DNA of 6,189 bases, taken from NCBI GenBank assembly GCA_035507915.1, contig DATJNS010000182.1, positions 1-6,189 on the forward strand, written 5' to 3'. This DNA is from JACQAI01 sp035507915. GTDB taxonomy: Bacteria > Pseudomonadota > Alphaproteobacteria > Elsterales > Elsteraceae. The notes beneath the pieces were generated by a model that made no database searches, had not been told where the DNA came from, and saw only the letters and a program-made list of their open reading frames with translations. This document shows, one piece after another, positions 1 to 6,189 of this stretch (the stretch's first letter is position 1; each line of letters starts with the position of its first letter). The translations under genes were made by a program, and so were the position numbers.

Positions 1-854
1 CCGAGCGGCACGCGGTAGGAGCCGACCAGCGCCGAGTACGAGCCGAATTCGATCTTGTTGGCGAGCAGCTCCTTCTCGTCGACGTTCGCCACCGGATTGC
101 GTCCGAGCAGCAGGAACAGGAGCGTGACGCCGAGCGCATACAGATCGTTGGCCTGCGAGCCCTCGCCGCGCGCGATCGGGTCGCACATGGCGCATTCGAT
201 CGTCTCGAACACCGCCGGCTGGTCGAAGCCGGGCGGCGTCGAGACGCCCTCGCCCAGCACCATCGCGCGGCGGCCGCCGTCGGTGTAGTACAGATTGTCG
301 GGCCGGATCGCGCGATGCGCGATGCCACGGCCGGCCAGCTCCTTGAGCGACGGCAGCAGCGGCTGCAGCAGGCCCGTGACCAGCGCCTCCTCCTCGAGCG
401 GCGCTTGCGGCGTATCGAGCGACGGCATCACGCGCATGCCGCCCGGGCGGTCGAGCACGATGACGAAGCGCCGCCGGGTCTCGCCCGGCCAGTCGACCAT
501 GCCCCAGTCGGCGGTCTGCAGGATGCCGTGCAGCTGGTAGGAGCGCATCGACTCCATGAACTCGACGCGCGCCGGCATCTCGGGGTCGCACAGCAGCGCG
601 AACAGCGGCCGCATCAGGTCGGTGCGCATCTGGGCGTGGAAGGCGACGGCGTGCTTCGAGCTGTATTGCGGCAGCGGCTGGTCCGGGAAGATCGCGCACC
701 GCCCGCGCAGCATGACGGACAGGTCGGGCGCCTCTTCGCCCGCCGCGGCCGGGGCGCCGCCGACCGGCGCCTCCTCGACGGCGACCGGCACCTCGTCGAT
801 GGCGACCGGGGCCTCCTCGAGGGCCTCGGGCAGGACTTCCTGTTCAGCTTCCAT
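1..854 (-). CDS. Protein-kinase-like protein, predicted pseudokinase (3' end beyond window)
   Basis: The reading frame from ATG at 854 stays open to the left edge, giving 284 residues and no stop. The late kinase subdomains are recognisable. A catalytic-loop-like HRAIRPDN lies at residues 180-187, an LGEG at 200-203 sits where DFG is expected, CDPIARGEG at 224-232 takes the APE position, and ANDLYALGVTLLFLLLGRNP at 235-254 is a clear subdomain IX helix. The HRD aspartate is Ala182, the catalytic-loop lysine is Arg184, and the DFG aspartate is Gly201. I see no glycine-rich loop or convincing VAIK lysine in residues 50-135. The family is therefore kinase-fold, probably without phosphotransfer activity; a binding or scaffold role is inference. 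Residues 1-45 form an acidic, Ala/Pro-rich, likely disordered tail. No signal peptide or membrane segment is evident in the visible part, although the hydrophobic run in subdomain IX could mislead a predictor. No strong Shine-Dalgarno precedes the ATG; GGGG and ACGGG lie just upstream. The substrate and partner are unknown. Confidence 0.75.
   Translation of the reverse strand, partial: MEAEQEVLPEALEEAPVAIDEVPVAVEEAPVGGAPAAAGEEAPDLSVMLRGRCAIFPDQPLPQYSSKHAVAFHAQMRTDLMRPLFALLCDPEMPARVEFMESMRSYQLHGILQTADWGMVDWPGETRRRFVIVLDRPGGMRVMPSLDTPQAPLEEEALVTGLLQPLLPSLKELAGRGIAHRAIRPDNLYYTDGGRRAMVLGEGVSTPPGFDQPAVFETIECAMCDPIARGEGSQANDLYALGVTLLFLLLGRNPVANVDEKELLANKIEFGSYSALVGSYRVPL
753..815 (-). repeat. Three 7-residue E-x-P-V repeats in the kinase-like protein's N-terminal tail
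   Basis: Residues 14-34 read as three consecutive heptads: EAPVAID, EVPVAVE and EAPVGGA. They lie inside an acidic, Ala/Pro-rich tail that precedes the kinase-like region. At the DNA level the 21-bp units are similar but not identical, sharing a GACCGG core in the plus strand. Such tails are usually flexible linkers or docking segments. No function can be assigned from sequence. Confidence 0.6.
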
Positions 855-867
855 CTGACCCGTCGTC

Positions 868-913
868 CCCGTCGCCCGAGATACCTGTCGCCCGAGATCC
901 TGTCGCCCGAGAT
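868..913. repeat. Three 15-bp direct repeats just upstream of the kinase-like gene
   Basis: On the plus strand CCTGTCGCCCGAGAT occurs perfectly at 884-898 and again, directly abutting, at 899-913. A third copy at 868-882 differs at one base (CCC instead of CCT at its start) and is separated from the second by a single A at 883. The array ends 13 nt before the ATG of the kinase-like gene, so it would be in its mRNA leader. It could be a protein-binding array, a translation-control element, or a slippage product. Two junctions, of 16 and 15 bp, argue against it being in-frame coding repeats. Confidence 0.75.
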
Positions 914-922
914 CATCCCGGG

Positions 923-949
923 GCGCTCGCGGGCCGTGCCCGCGGGCGC
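923..949. other. Strong GC-rich inverted repeat in the kinase-like gene's leader
   Basis: Bases 923-934 pair with 938-949 around a 3-nt loop, a 12-bp stem with one G-T wobble at 927/945. On the plus strand the stem is followed by G then five A's. In the minus-strand transcript the five U's therefore come before the hairpin, not after it, so this is not a canonical intrinsic terminator for either direction. It lies about 70 nt upstream of the ATG at 854. It may be an mRNA leader structure or a U-tract-less terminator for purA read-through; neither is proven. Confidence 0.55.
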
Positions 950-966
950 GAAAAATCCACGCTAAA

Positions 967-997
967 TTCTGTCGGCCATTGCTTTACCGAGCGTTAA
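967..997 (-). promoter_or_regulatory. Weak candidate promoter for the kinase-like gene
   Basis: In the minus direction TTAACG (997-992) and CAGAAT (972-967) each match four of six bases of the sigma-70 -35 and -10 consensus, but the 19-nt spacer is long. The surrounding patch, about 951-1010, is one of the few AT-rich stretches in the window. The -35 element would coincide with one half of the CtrA-like box, an arrangement known for CtrA-activated promoters in Caulobacter. This is a guess from position and composition; sequence alone does not fix the start site. Confidence 0.25.
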
Positions 998-1008
998 CGC
1001 CCGCTTAA
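994..1008. promoter_or_regulatory. Candidate CtrA-binding site (TTAA-N7-TTAA)
   Basis: TTAA at 994-997 and TTAA at 1005-1008 are separated by exactly 7 nt, and both half-sites are followed by C in their reading direction (TTAAC on each strand). This matches the established full CtrA consensus TTAA-N7-TTAAC from Caulobacter and relatives. On reading the window I find no other TTAA. The left half lies within a perfect 10-bp palindrome, GCGTTAACGC at 991-1000. The box is in the gap between purA and the kinase-like gene, 139 nt upstream of the latter's ATG, so the kinase-like gene is the likely target. Presence of ctrA in this genome cannot be seen here. Confidence 0.55.
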
Positions 1009-1040
1009 CCAGAGAACGGGCGACGGCCGGTGGGCGGCAG

Positions 1041-1072
1041 AAAGGGCAGTATCGCGACCCCATCTGCCCTCT
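1041..1072 (-). terminator. Possible weak terminator hairpin downstream of purA
   Basis: In the minus-strand transcript AGAGGGCAG (1072-1064) can pair with CTGCCCTTT (1049-1041), a 9-bp stem with one G-U pair and a 14-nt loop, beginning 24 nt after the purA stop. Only a short U-run is present, and it forms part of the stem. The position fits an operon end, but the structure is far from a textbook intrinsic terminator, so termination may instead be Rho-dependent. Confidence 0.3.
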
Positions 1073-1095
1073 GTCGACCGTCCTCTGTCGTCCCG
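1068..1095. repeat. Imperfect 14-bp tandem repeat after the purA stop
   Basis: CCTCTGTCGACCGT at 1068-1081 is followed directly by CCTCTGTCGTCCCG at 1082-1095; the first nine bases are identical. It abuts the 3' end of purA and partly overlaps the possible terminator stem. The shared TGTCG core also recurs in the 15-bp array near 887-906, which may be chance. No function is evident. Confidence 0.5.
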
Positions 1096-1096
1096 G

Positions 1097-2379
<1,283 letters not shown>

Positions 2380-2383
<4 letters not shown>

Positions 2384-2400
2384 GACTTTGTTTCCACCTC
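2380..2400 (-). promoter_or_regulatory. hisZ-purA stop/start overlap with ribosome binding site
   Basis: The hisZ TGA (2382-2380) and purA ATG (2383-2381) share bases as ATGA. A purine-rich GAGGTGG at 2400-2394, inside the last hisZ codons, is a plausible Shine-Dalgarno. The GGTGGA core is about 9 nt from the ATG. This layout supports translational coupling and fixes the purA start. Confidence 0.75.
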
Positions 2401-3570
2401 GACGACGGTGCCGGCGCGCCAGACGTGCGAACAACCTTGCCGACGCGCCTCGGCCTCGGGCGACGCGACCGGCGCCAGCCCGACGACCGTGATCCAACCA
2501 CCGTCGCGCAACTCGCGCGCCCGGTCCAGCGGCGTGCCGTGCGGGACGAAGATCCGGCGCACCGGCTCGGCTTCCGGCACGGCGCGCAGCACCGTGTCCA
2601 TGAACAGGCTGAAGCCGGTCGCCGGCTCGCCGCCGGCGCCCGCGAGATAGCGGCCGCCGCGCCCGAGCTCGCCGCGCGCGCCGCGCCCGAACAGCGTGAA
2701 GGCGACCCCGCTGTGATACTCGAAGCCGCGATTCTCGACCGGGTCCACGGTCAACCTGAGCGCGGGCGCGGTCTCGAGCAGCTGGGTGATCACGCCGATA
2801 AGCCGTGCGCGCTCCGGCTCGGCGGACGCCGGCAGATCGGTCGTGGTGAGCAGCATGAGGGCGGCGCGCGCCGGGCCGGTCGCCGCCATCAGGCCGCCGA
2901 GCGCCGCCGCGGCCGGGCCCGCCGCCGCAGCGACGGCGTCGGCGTCCTTGCGGTCGAGCGCGGCGCGCAGCTGACGCGCCTGCCGAGACGCGATACCGAA
3001 CGCCTCGAACACCGCCGGCACCAGCGGCGGCGCGTTGAGATCGATCGACAGATCGTGGATGCCGAGCGCATGCAGCGCGTCGCCGGCGAGCCGCACGACC
3101 TCGACGTCGGCGGCGGTCTCCGACGCCCCGATCAGCTCGACGCCGACCTGCGCGAATTGGCGCTCGGGGCGCAGCTGGCTGCCCTTCACGCGCAGCACGT
3201 CGCCGGCGTAGCTCAGCCGCAGCGGCCGCGGCCGGCCGCCCAGCCGCGTCGTCGCGATGCGCGCGACCTGGATCGTCATGTCGGCGCGCACGCCCATCAT
3301 GCGCTGCGACAGGGGATCCATCAGCCGGAAGATCTCCGGGCCACCCTCGGCGTTCAGCAGGCTGTCCTCGAACTCGACCAGCGGCGGCTCGACGCGCTCG
3401 TAGCCGTGCGCGGTGAACTGGGCGATCAACCGCTCGATCACCGCCGCGCGATGCGCGGCGTCGGGCGGCAGACCGTCGCGCAGACCGGCCGGCAGCAATG
3501 CGCGCCGGGCGGCATCGTCATCGGCGGGCGCGGCGCGCCCCCGCGTGGGGCTGGTTCCAGACCGGGTCAA
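2380..3570 (-). CDS. hisZ: ATP phosphoribosyltransferase regulatory subunit
   Basis: A HisRS-like paralogue that binds the short form of HisG. Together they catalyse ATP plus PRPP to phosphoribosyl-ATP, the first step of histidine synthesis, and HisZ confers histidine feedback. The 396-residue product opens with ALLPAGLRDGLPPD at about 24-37. RADMTIQVARIA at 95-106 is the motif 2-like segment, QLRPERQFAQVGVELIG lies at 132-148, GFEYHSGVAFTLFGRG at 282-297 resembles the HisRS histidine-binding strand, and GRGGRY is at 303-308. These mark a class II synthetase fold. A short C-terminal region follows residue 330, which rules out full-length HisRS with its anticodon domain. An Ala-rich insert spans about 209-240. 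The frame has no ATG or GTG before the conserved N-terminus; TTG at 3570 is the most upstream start codon after the in-frame TGA at 3600-3598, so the start is uncertain. hisG is not in the window. Confidence 0.93.
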
Positions 3571-3648
3571 AGCGCCGCGACAGATAGCGGTATGTCGTCA
3601 CGAGCGCAACGGCGAGATCGCCCCGCGCCCCGAAGCGCCGCCGGCGGG
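3571..3648 (-). other. serA-hisZ intergenic gap
   Basis: 78 nt between the serA stop and the assumed hisZ TTG. It contains CCGCCGGCGG, a perfect 10-bp palindrome, directly after the serA stop, but no U-tract, so no convincing terminator. A weak promoter-like pair, TTGCGC (3609-3604) and TATCTG (3586-3581) with a 17-nt spacer, would start transcription within a few bases of the hisZ TTG. No clear Shine-Dalgarno precedes that TTG. Read-through from serA with an optional internal promoter is the simplest reading. Confidence 0.4.
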
Positions 3649-5226
3649 CTAGAAGTTGAGCGCCATCGCCTCGATGACGTTGGGGATCGCGCGCACGCGC
3701 TCGAGCACGGCTTCGTCGACCGGTTGGTCGGTCTCGGTCAGGAGGATCGCATCGCCGCCGGGCGCGGCGCGGCCGAGGTGGAAGGTCGCGATGTTGACGC
3801 CGGCCTCGCCGAGCGTCGTGCCGACCCGGCCGATCATGCCCGGCTTGTCGCGGTTGCGCAGGAACAGCATGTGCTTGCCGAGCTCGGCCTCGAGCGAGAT
3901 GCCCTCGATCTCGACCACGCGCGGCTTGGTGCCGGCGATCAGGGTGCCGGACAGCTTCTGCGTGCCGTCGTCGTGCTCCACCGTCAGGGTCACGAGCGCC
4001 TGGAATTCGGTGGGCAGCTCGTGCTTGACCTCATGGATCTGGATGTTGCGCTCGCGCGCGACCGCGGGCGCGCTCACCATGTTGACCGACTCGAGCGCGC
4101 GCGCGAGCAGACCGCTCAACGCCGCCGCGGTGATCGGCCGGGTGTTGAGGCCCGTCACCTCGCCCTGATACTCGATGGTCACGCTCTTGATGCCGGTGTG
4201 CGACACCTGGCCCGCGAACCGGCCGAGCAGCTCGGCGAGCTTCATGTAAGGCGTCAGACGCGGCGCCTCCTCGGCGCTCACGCTCGGCATGTTGACCGCG
4301 TTCGACACCGCGCCCTGCAGCAGGAAGTCGGACATCTGCTCGGCGATCTGCAGCGCGACGTTCTCCTGCGCCTCCGAGGTCGAGGCGCCGAGATGCGGCG
4401 TGGCGACCACCGCGTCGTTGCCGAACAGCGGGTTTTCGTGGGCCGGCTCGATCGCGAACACGTCGAGCGCGGCACCGGCGACCTTGCCCGCGGCGAGCGC
4501 CGCCTTGAGGGCGCCCTCGTCGACCAGCCCGCCGCGCGCGCAGTTGATGAGGCGCACGCCCTGCTTCATCGCCGCGATCGCCCTGGCGTCGATCAGGTTG
4601 CGCGTCTCGTTGGTCAGCGGGGTGTGCAGGGTGATGAAGTCGGCCCGCCGCAGCAGGTCGTCGAGCTCGACCTTCTCGATGCCGATCGCAATCGCACGCT
4701 CGACGGACAAGAACGGATCGAAGCCGATCACCTTCATGCGCAAGCCGAGCGCGCGGTCGGCAACGATCGAGCCGATGTTGCCGCAGCCGACGATGCCGAG
4801 CGTCTTGCCGGTCAGCTCGACGCCCATGAAGCGCGATTTCTCCCACTTGCCGGCCTGGGTCGAGCGGTCGGCCGCAGGAATCTGGCGGGCCAGCGCGAAC
4901 ATCAGGGCGATCGCGTGCTCGGCGGTGGTGATCGAGTTGCCGTAGGGCGTGTTCATCACGACGATGCCGCGCTTCGTCGCCGCCGGCACATCGATGGTGT
5001 CGACTCCGATGCCCGCGCGGCCGACCACCCTGAGACGCTGACCGGCTTCGATGACGTCGGCCGTGACCTTGGTCGCCGAACGCACCGCGAGACCGTCGAA
5101 GCCGCCGACGATCTTGATCAGCTCGGCGGGCTTGAGGCCGGTCTTGACCTCGACCTCGACGCCGCGCGCGACGAAGATCTCGACCGCGCGCGGGCTCAGA
5201 TTGTCGGCTATCAGGACCTTGGGCAT
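3649..5226 (-). CDS. serA: D-3-phosphoglycerate dehydrogenase (long form with ASB and ACT domains)
   Basis: Oxidises 3-phosphoglycerate to 3-phosphohydroxypyruvate with NAD+, the first step of phosphorylated serine synthesis, in the cytoplasm. The 525 residues fit the long type-1 enzyme. The substrate domain spans about 1-100 and 290-315, with RAGIGVDTIDV at 70-80. The NAD domain spans about 101-290, with GCGNIG at 147-152 and Asp170 in the position that selects NAD. The catalytic set is Arg231 (in NCARGG), Glu260 and His278 (in TPHLGAST). The intervening ASB domain lies at about 320-440. A C-terminal ACT domain, about 452-525, carries RDKPGMIGRVGTTLGEAGVNIA. The ACT domain suggests serine feedback but that is not certain in this subfamily. 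ATG at 5226 gives the standard MPKVLIADNL start. It begins 6 nt after the serC stop, with a short AGG (5234-5232) as the only ribosome-site hint, suggesting coupling to serC. Confidence 0.98.
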   Translation of the reverse strand: MPKVLIADNLSPRAVEIFVARGVEVEVKTGLKPAELIKIVGGFDGLAVRSATKVTADVIEAGQRLRVVGRAGIGVDTIDVPAATKRGIVVMNTPYGNSITTAEHAIALMFALARQIPAADRSTQAGKWEKSRFMGVELTGKTLGIVGCGNIGSIVADRALGLRMKVIGFDPFLSVERAIAIGIEKVELDDLLRRADFITLHTPLTNETRNLIDARAIAAMKQGVRLINCARGGLVDEGALKAALAAGKVAGAALDVFAIEPAHENPLFGNDAVVATPHLGASTSEAQENVALQIAEQMSDFLLQGAVSNAVNMPSVSAEEAPRLTPYMKLAELLGRFAGQVSHTGIKSVTIEYQGEVTGLNTRPITAAALSGLLARALESVNMVSAPAVARERNIQIHEVKHELPTEFQALVTLTVEHDDGTQKLSGTLIAGTKPRVVEIEGISLEAELGKHMLFLRNRDKPGMIGRVGTTLGEAGVNIATFHLGRAAPGGDAILLTETDQPVDEAVLERVRAIPNVIEAMALNF

Positions 5227-5232
5227 GAACGC

Positions 5233-6189
5233 CTACGCAGCGCTCTTGCCGGCCGCGTCGCGCACCTGCGCGAAGGCCCAGTCGAGCCACGGGAACAGCG
5301 CCTCGAGATCGCCGCGCTCGATCGTGGCGCCGGTCCACAGGCGCAGACCGGGCGGCGACTCGCGGTGCGCCGCGATGTCGTAGGCGACGCCCTCCTTGTC
5401 GAGCCGGTCGGCGATGTCGCGGCCGACCGCGACCTGCGCCTCGGCCGACAGGCCGGCGAACCACGGATCGACGATCTTGAGGCAGACGCTGGTGCACGAG
5501 CGCGTGTCCGGGCGCTCGGCCAGGAAGTCGATCCACGGCGTGCGCTCGACCCAGCGCCCGATCGCCGCAAGGTTGTCCTCCGCGCGCCGGATCAGACCGG
5601 CGAGCCCGCCGACCGACTCGGCCCAGGCGAGCGCATCGCGAAAATCCTCGACGCACAGCATCGACGGCGTGTTGATCGTCTCGCCCTTGAAGATGCCCTC
5701 GTTGAGCTTGCCGCCCTTGGTCAGGCGGAAGATCTTGGGCAGCGGCCAGGGCGGGCTGTAGCTCTCGAGCCGCGCCGCCGCGCGCGGCGACAGGATCAGC
5801 ATGCCGTGCTGGGCTTCGCCGCCCAGCGCCTTCTGCCAGGAGAAGGTCGTGACGTCCAATTTGTCCCACGGCAACGACATGGCGAATGCCGCCGAGGTCG
5901 CGTCGCACAGGGTCAGGCCCTGGCGGTCCGCCGGGATCCAATCGCCGTTGGGCACGCGCACGCCCGAGGTCGTGCCGTTCCAGGTGAACACGACGTCGCG
6001 GGCGAAATCGACCTGGGCGAGGTCGGGCAGCTTGCCGTAGTCGGCCTCGATCACGCGCGCGTCGAGCTTGAGCTGCTTGACGATGTCGGTCACCCAGTCC
6101 TTGCCGAAGCTTTCCCAGGCCAGCACATCGACCGGGCGCGCGCCGAGCAGCGACCAGATCGCGAGCTCGATCGCGCCGGTGTCGGAGGC
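5233..6189 (-). CDS. serC: Phosphoserine aminotransferase, alphaproteobacterial type (5' end beyond window)
   Basis: Transfers the amino group of glutamate to 3-phosphohydroxypyruvate, making phosphoserine; the same enzyme often serves pyridoxal phosphate synthesis. The frame is open to the right edge, giving 318 residues, so roughly 70 N-terminal residues are missing from the usual 385-390. The visible part begins with SDTGAIELAIWSLLGARPVD. FTWNGTTSGVRVPNGDWI follows near fragment residues 68-85, then CDATSAAF at 95-102, and SWQKALGGE, with Lys120 as the PLP Schiff-base lysine. WPLPKIFRLTKGGKLNEGIF and GETINTPSMLCVED complete a pattern typical of the SerC type found in alphaproteobacteria, distinct from the E. 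coli type. The GTG at 6126 is internal and should not be taken as the start, because conserved sequence continues upstream of it. Its promoter and likely the whole operon's lie off the right edge. Confidence 0.96.
   Translation of the reverse strand, partial: ASDTGAIELAIWSLLGARPVDVLAWESFGKDWVTDIVKQLKLDARVIEADYGKLPDLAQVDFARDVVFTWNGTTSGVRVPNGDWIPADRQGLTLCDATSAAFAMSLPWDKLDVTTFSWQKALGGEAQHGMLILSPRAAARLESYSPPWPLPKIFRLTKGGKLNEGIFKGETINTPSMLCVEDFRDALAWAESVGGLAGLIRRAEDNLAAIGRWVERTPWIDFLAERPDTRSCTSVCLKIVDPWFAGLSAEAQVAVGRDIADRLDKEGVAYDIAAHRESPPGLRLWTGATIERGDLEALFPWLDWAFAQVRDAAGKSAA

Noticed and set aside
614..916. 100-codon minus frame starting within the 15-bp repeats (MISGDRISGDR...)
   Set aside because: The repeat gives a neat-looking start, but the rest is Arg/Pro/Ser-rich shifted reading of the kinase-like gene. 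The two repeat junctions differ in length, so the array does not stay in frame.
315..965. 216-codon open frame on the plus strand
   Set aside because: It is antisense to the kinase-like gene, with biased composition and no recognisable domain. The minus frame shows clear kinase subdomain patterns.
2384..2497. 38-residue N-terminal extension of PurA
   Set aside because: The extension is in frame but re-reads hisZ in another frame, is Arg-rich, and precedes a family-standard ATG with a ribosome site and the ATGA overlap.
3539..3550. CCCC-GCGT-GGGG hairpin inside the hisZ 5' coding region
   Set aside because: The stem is only 4 bp and cannot be extended. Such motifs are expected often in DNA this rich in GC.
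4031..5941. 636-codon open frame on the minus strand
   Set aside because: It is a shifted frame across serA and serC. The product is Arg-rich without recognisable domains, while both real genes in this span have complete family motifs.

Overview
The window is GC-rich with strong third-position GC bias, and every gene I can support lies on the minus strand. Read from right to left, the order is serC (5' end cut off by the window edge), serA, hisZ, purA, then a protein-kinase-like gene cut off by the left edge. The SerC is of the type common in alphaproteobacteria. That, the HisZ/short-HisG type of histidine pathway, and a perfect TTAA-N7-TTAA box of the kind bound by CtrA suggest an alphaproteobacterium, possibly in or near the Rhodospirillales. 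This placement is inferred from the proteins as read, not from a database search.

Region by region (plus-strand coordinates): 5233-6189 encodes all but roughly the first 70 residues of phosphoserine aminotransferase (SerC). 3649-5226 encodes full-length D-3-phosphoglycerate dehydrogenase (SerA), starting 6 nt after the serC stop. 3571-3648 is a 78-nt gap with no strong terminator. 2380-3570 encodes HisZ, the regulatory subunit of ATP phosphoribosyltransferase, apparently from a TTG start. 1097-2383 encodes adenylosuccinate synthetase (PurA), whose ATG overlaps the hisZ stop by 4 nt. 855-1096 is a non-coding stretch unusually rich in signals: short repeats, hairpins, an AT-rich patch and the CtrA-like box. 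1-854 encodes the N-terminal 284 residues of a protein with a kinase fold signature whose catalytic motifs are degenerate.

serC and serA carry out adjacent steps of serine synthesis. hisZ and purA are tightly coupled to each other. Histidine synthesis consumes ATP and PRPP and releases AICAR into the purine route, while PurA commits IMP to AMP, so the hisZ-purA pair links two connected nucleotide-consuming pathways. The four genes look like one housekeeping biosynthetic transcription unit whose main promoter lies beyond the right edge.

The least ordinary part is the left third: a predicted pseudokinase with an acidic, Pro-rich repeated N-terminal tail, preceded by its own regulatory-looking leader. 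I see no mobile element, CRISPR array, tRNA, rRNA or phage-like gene.
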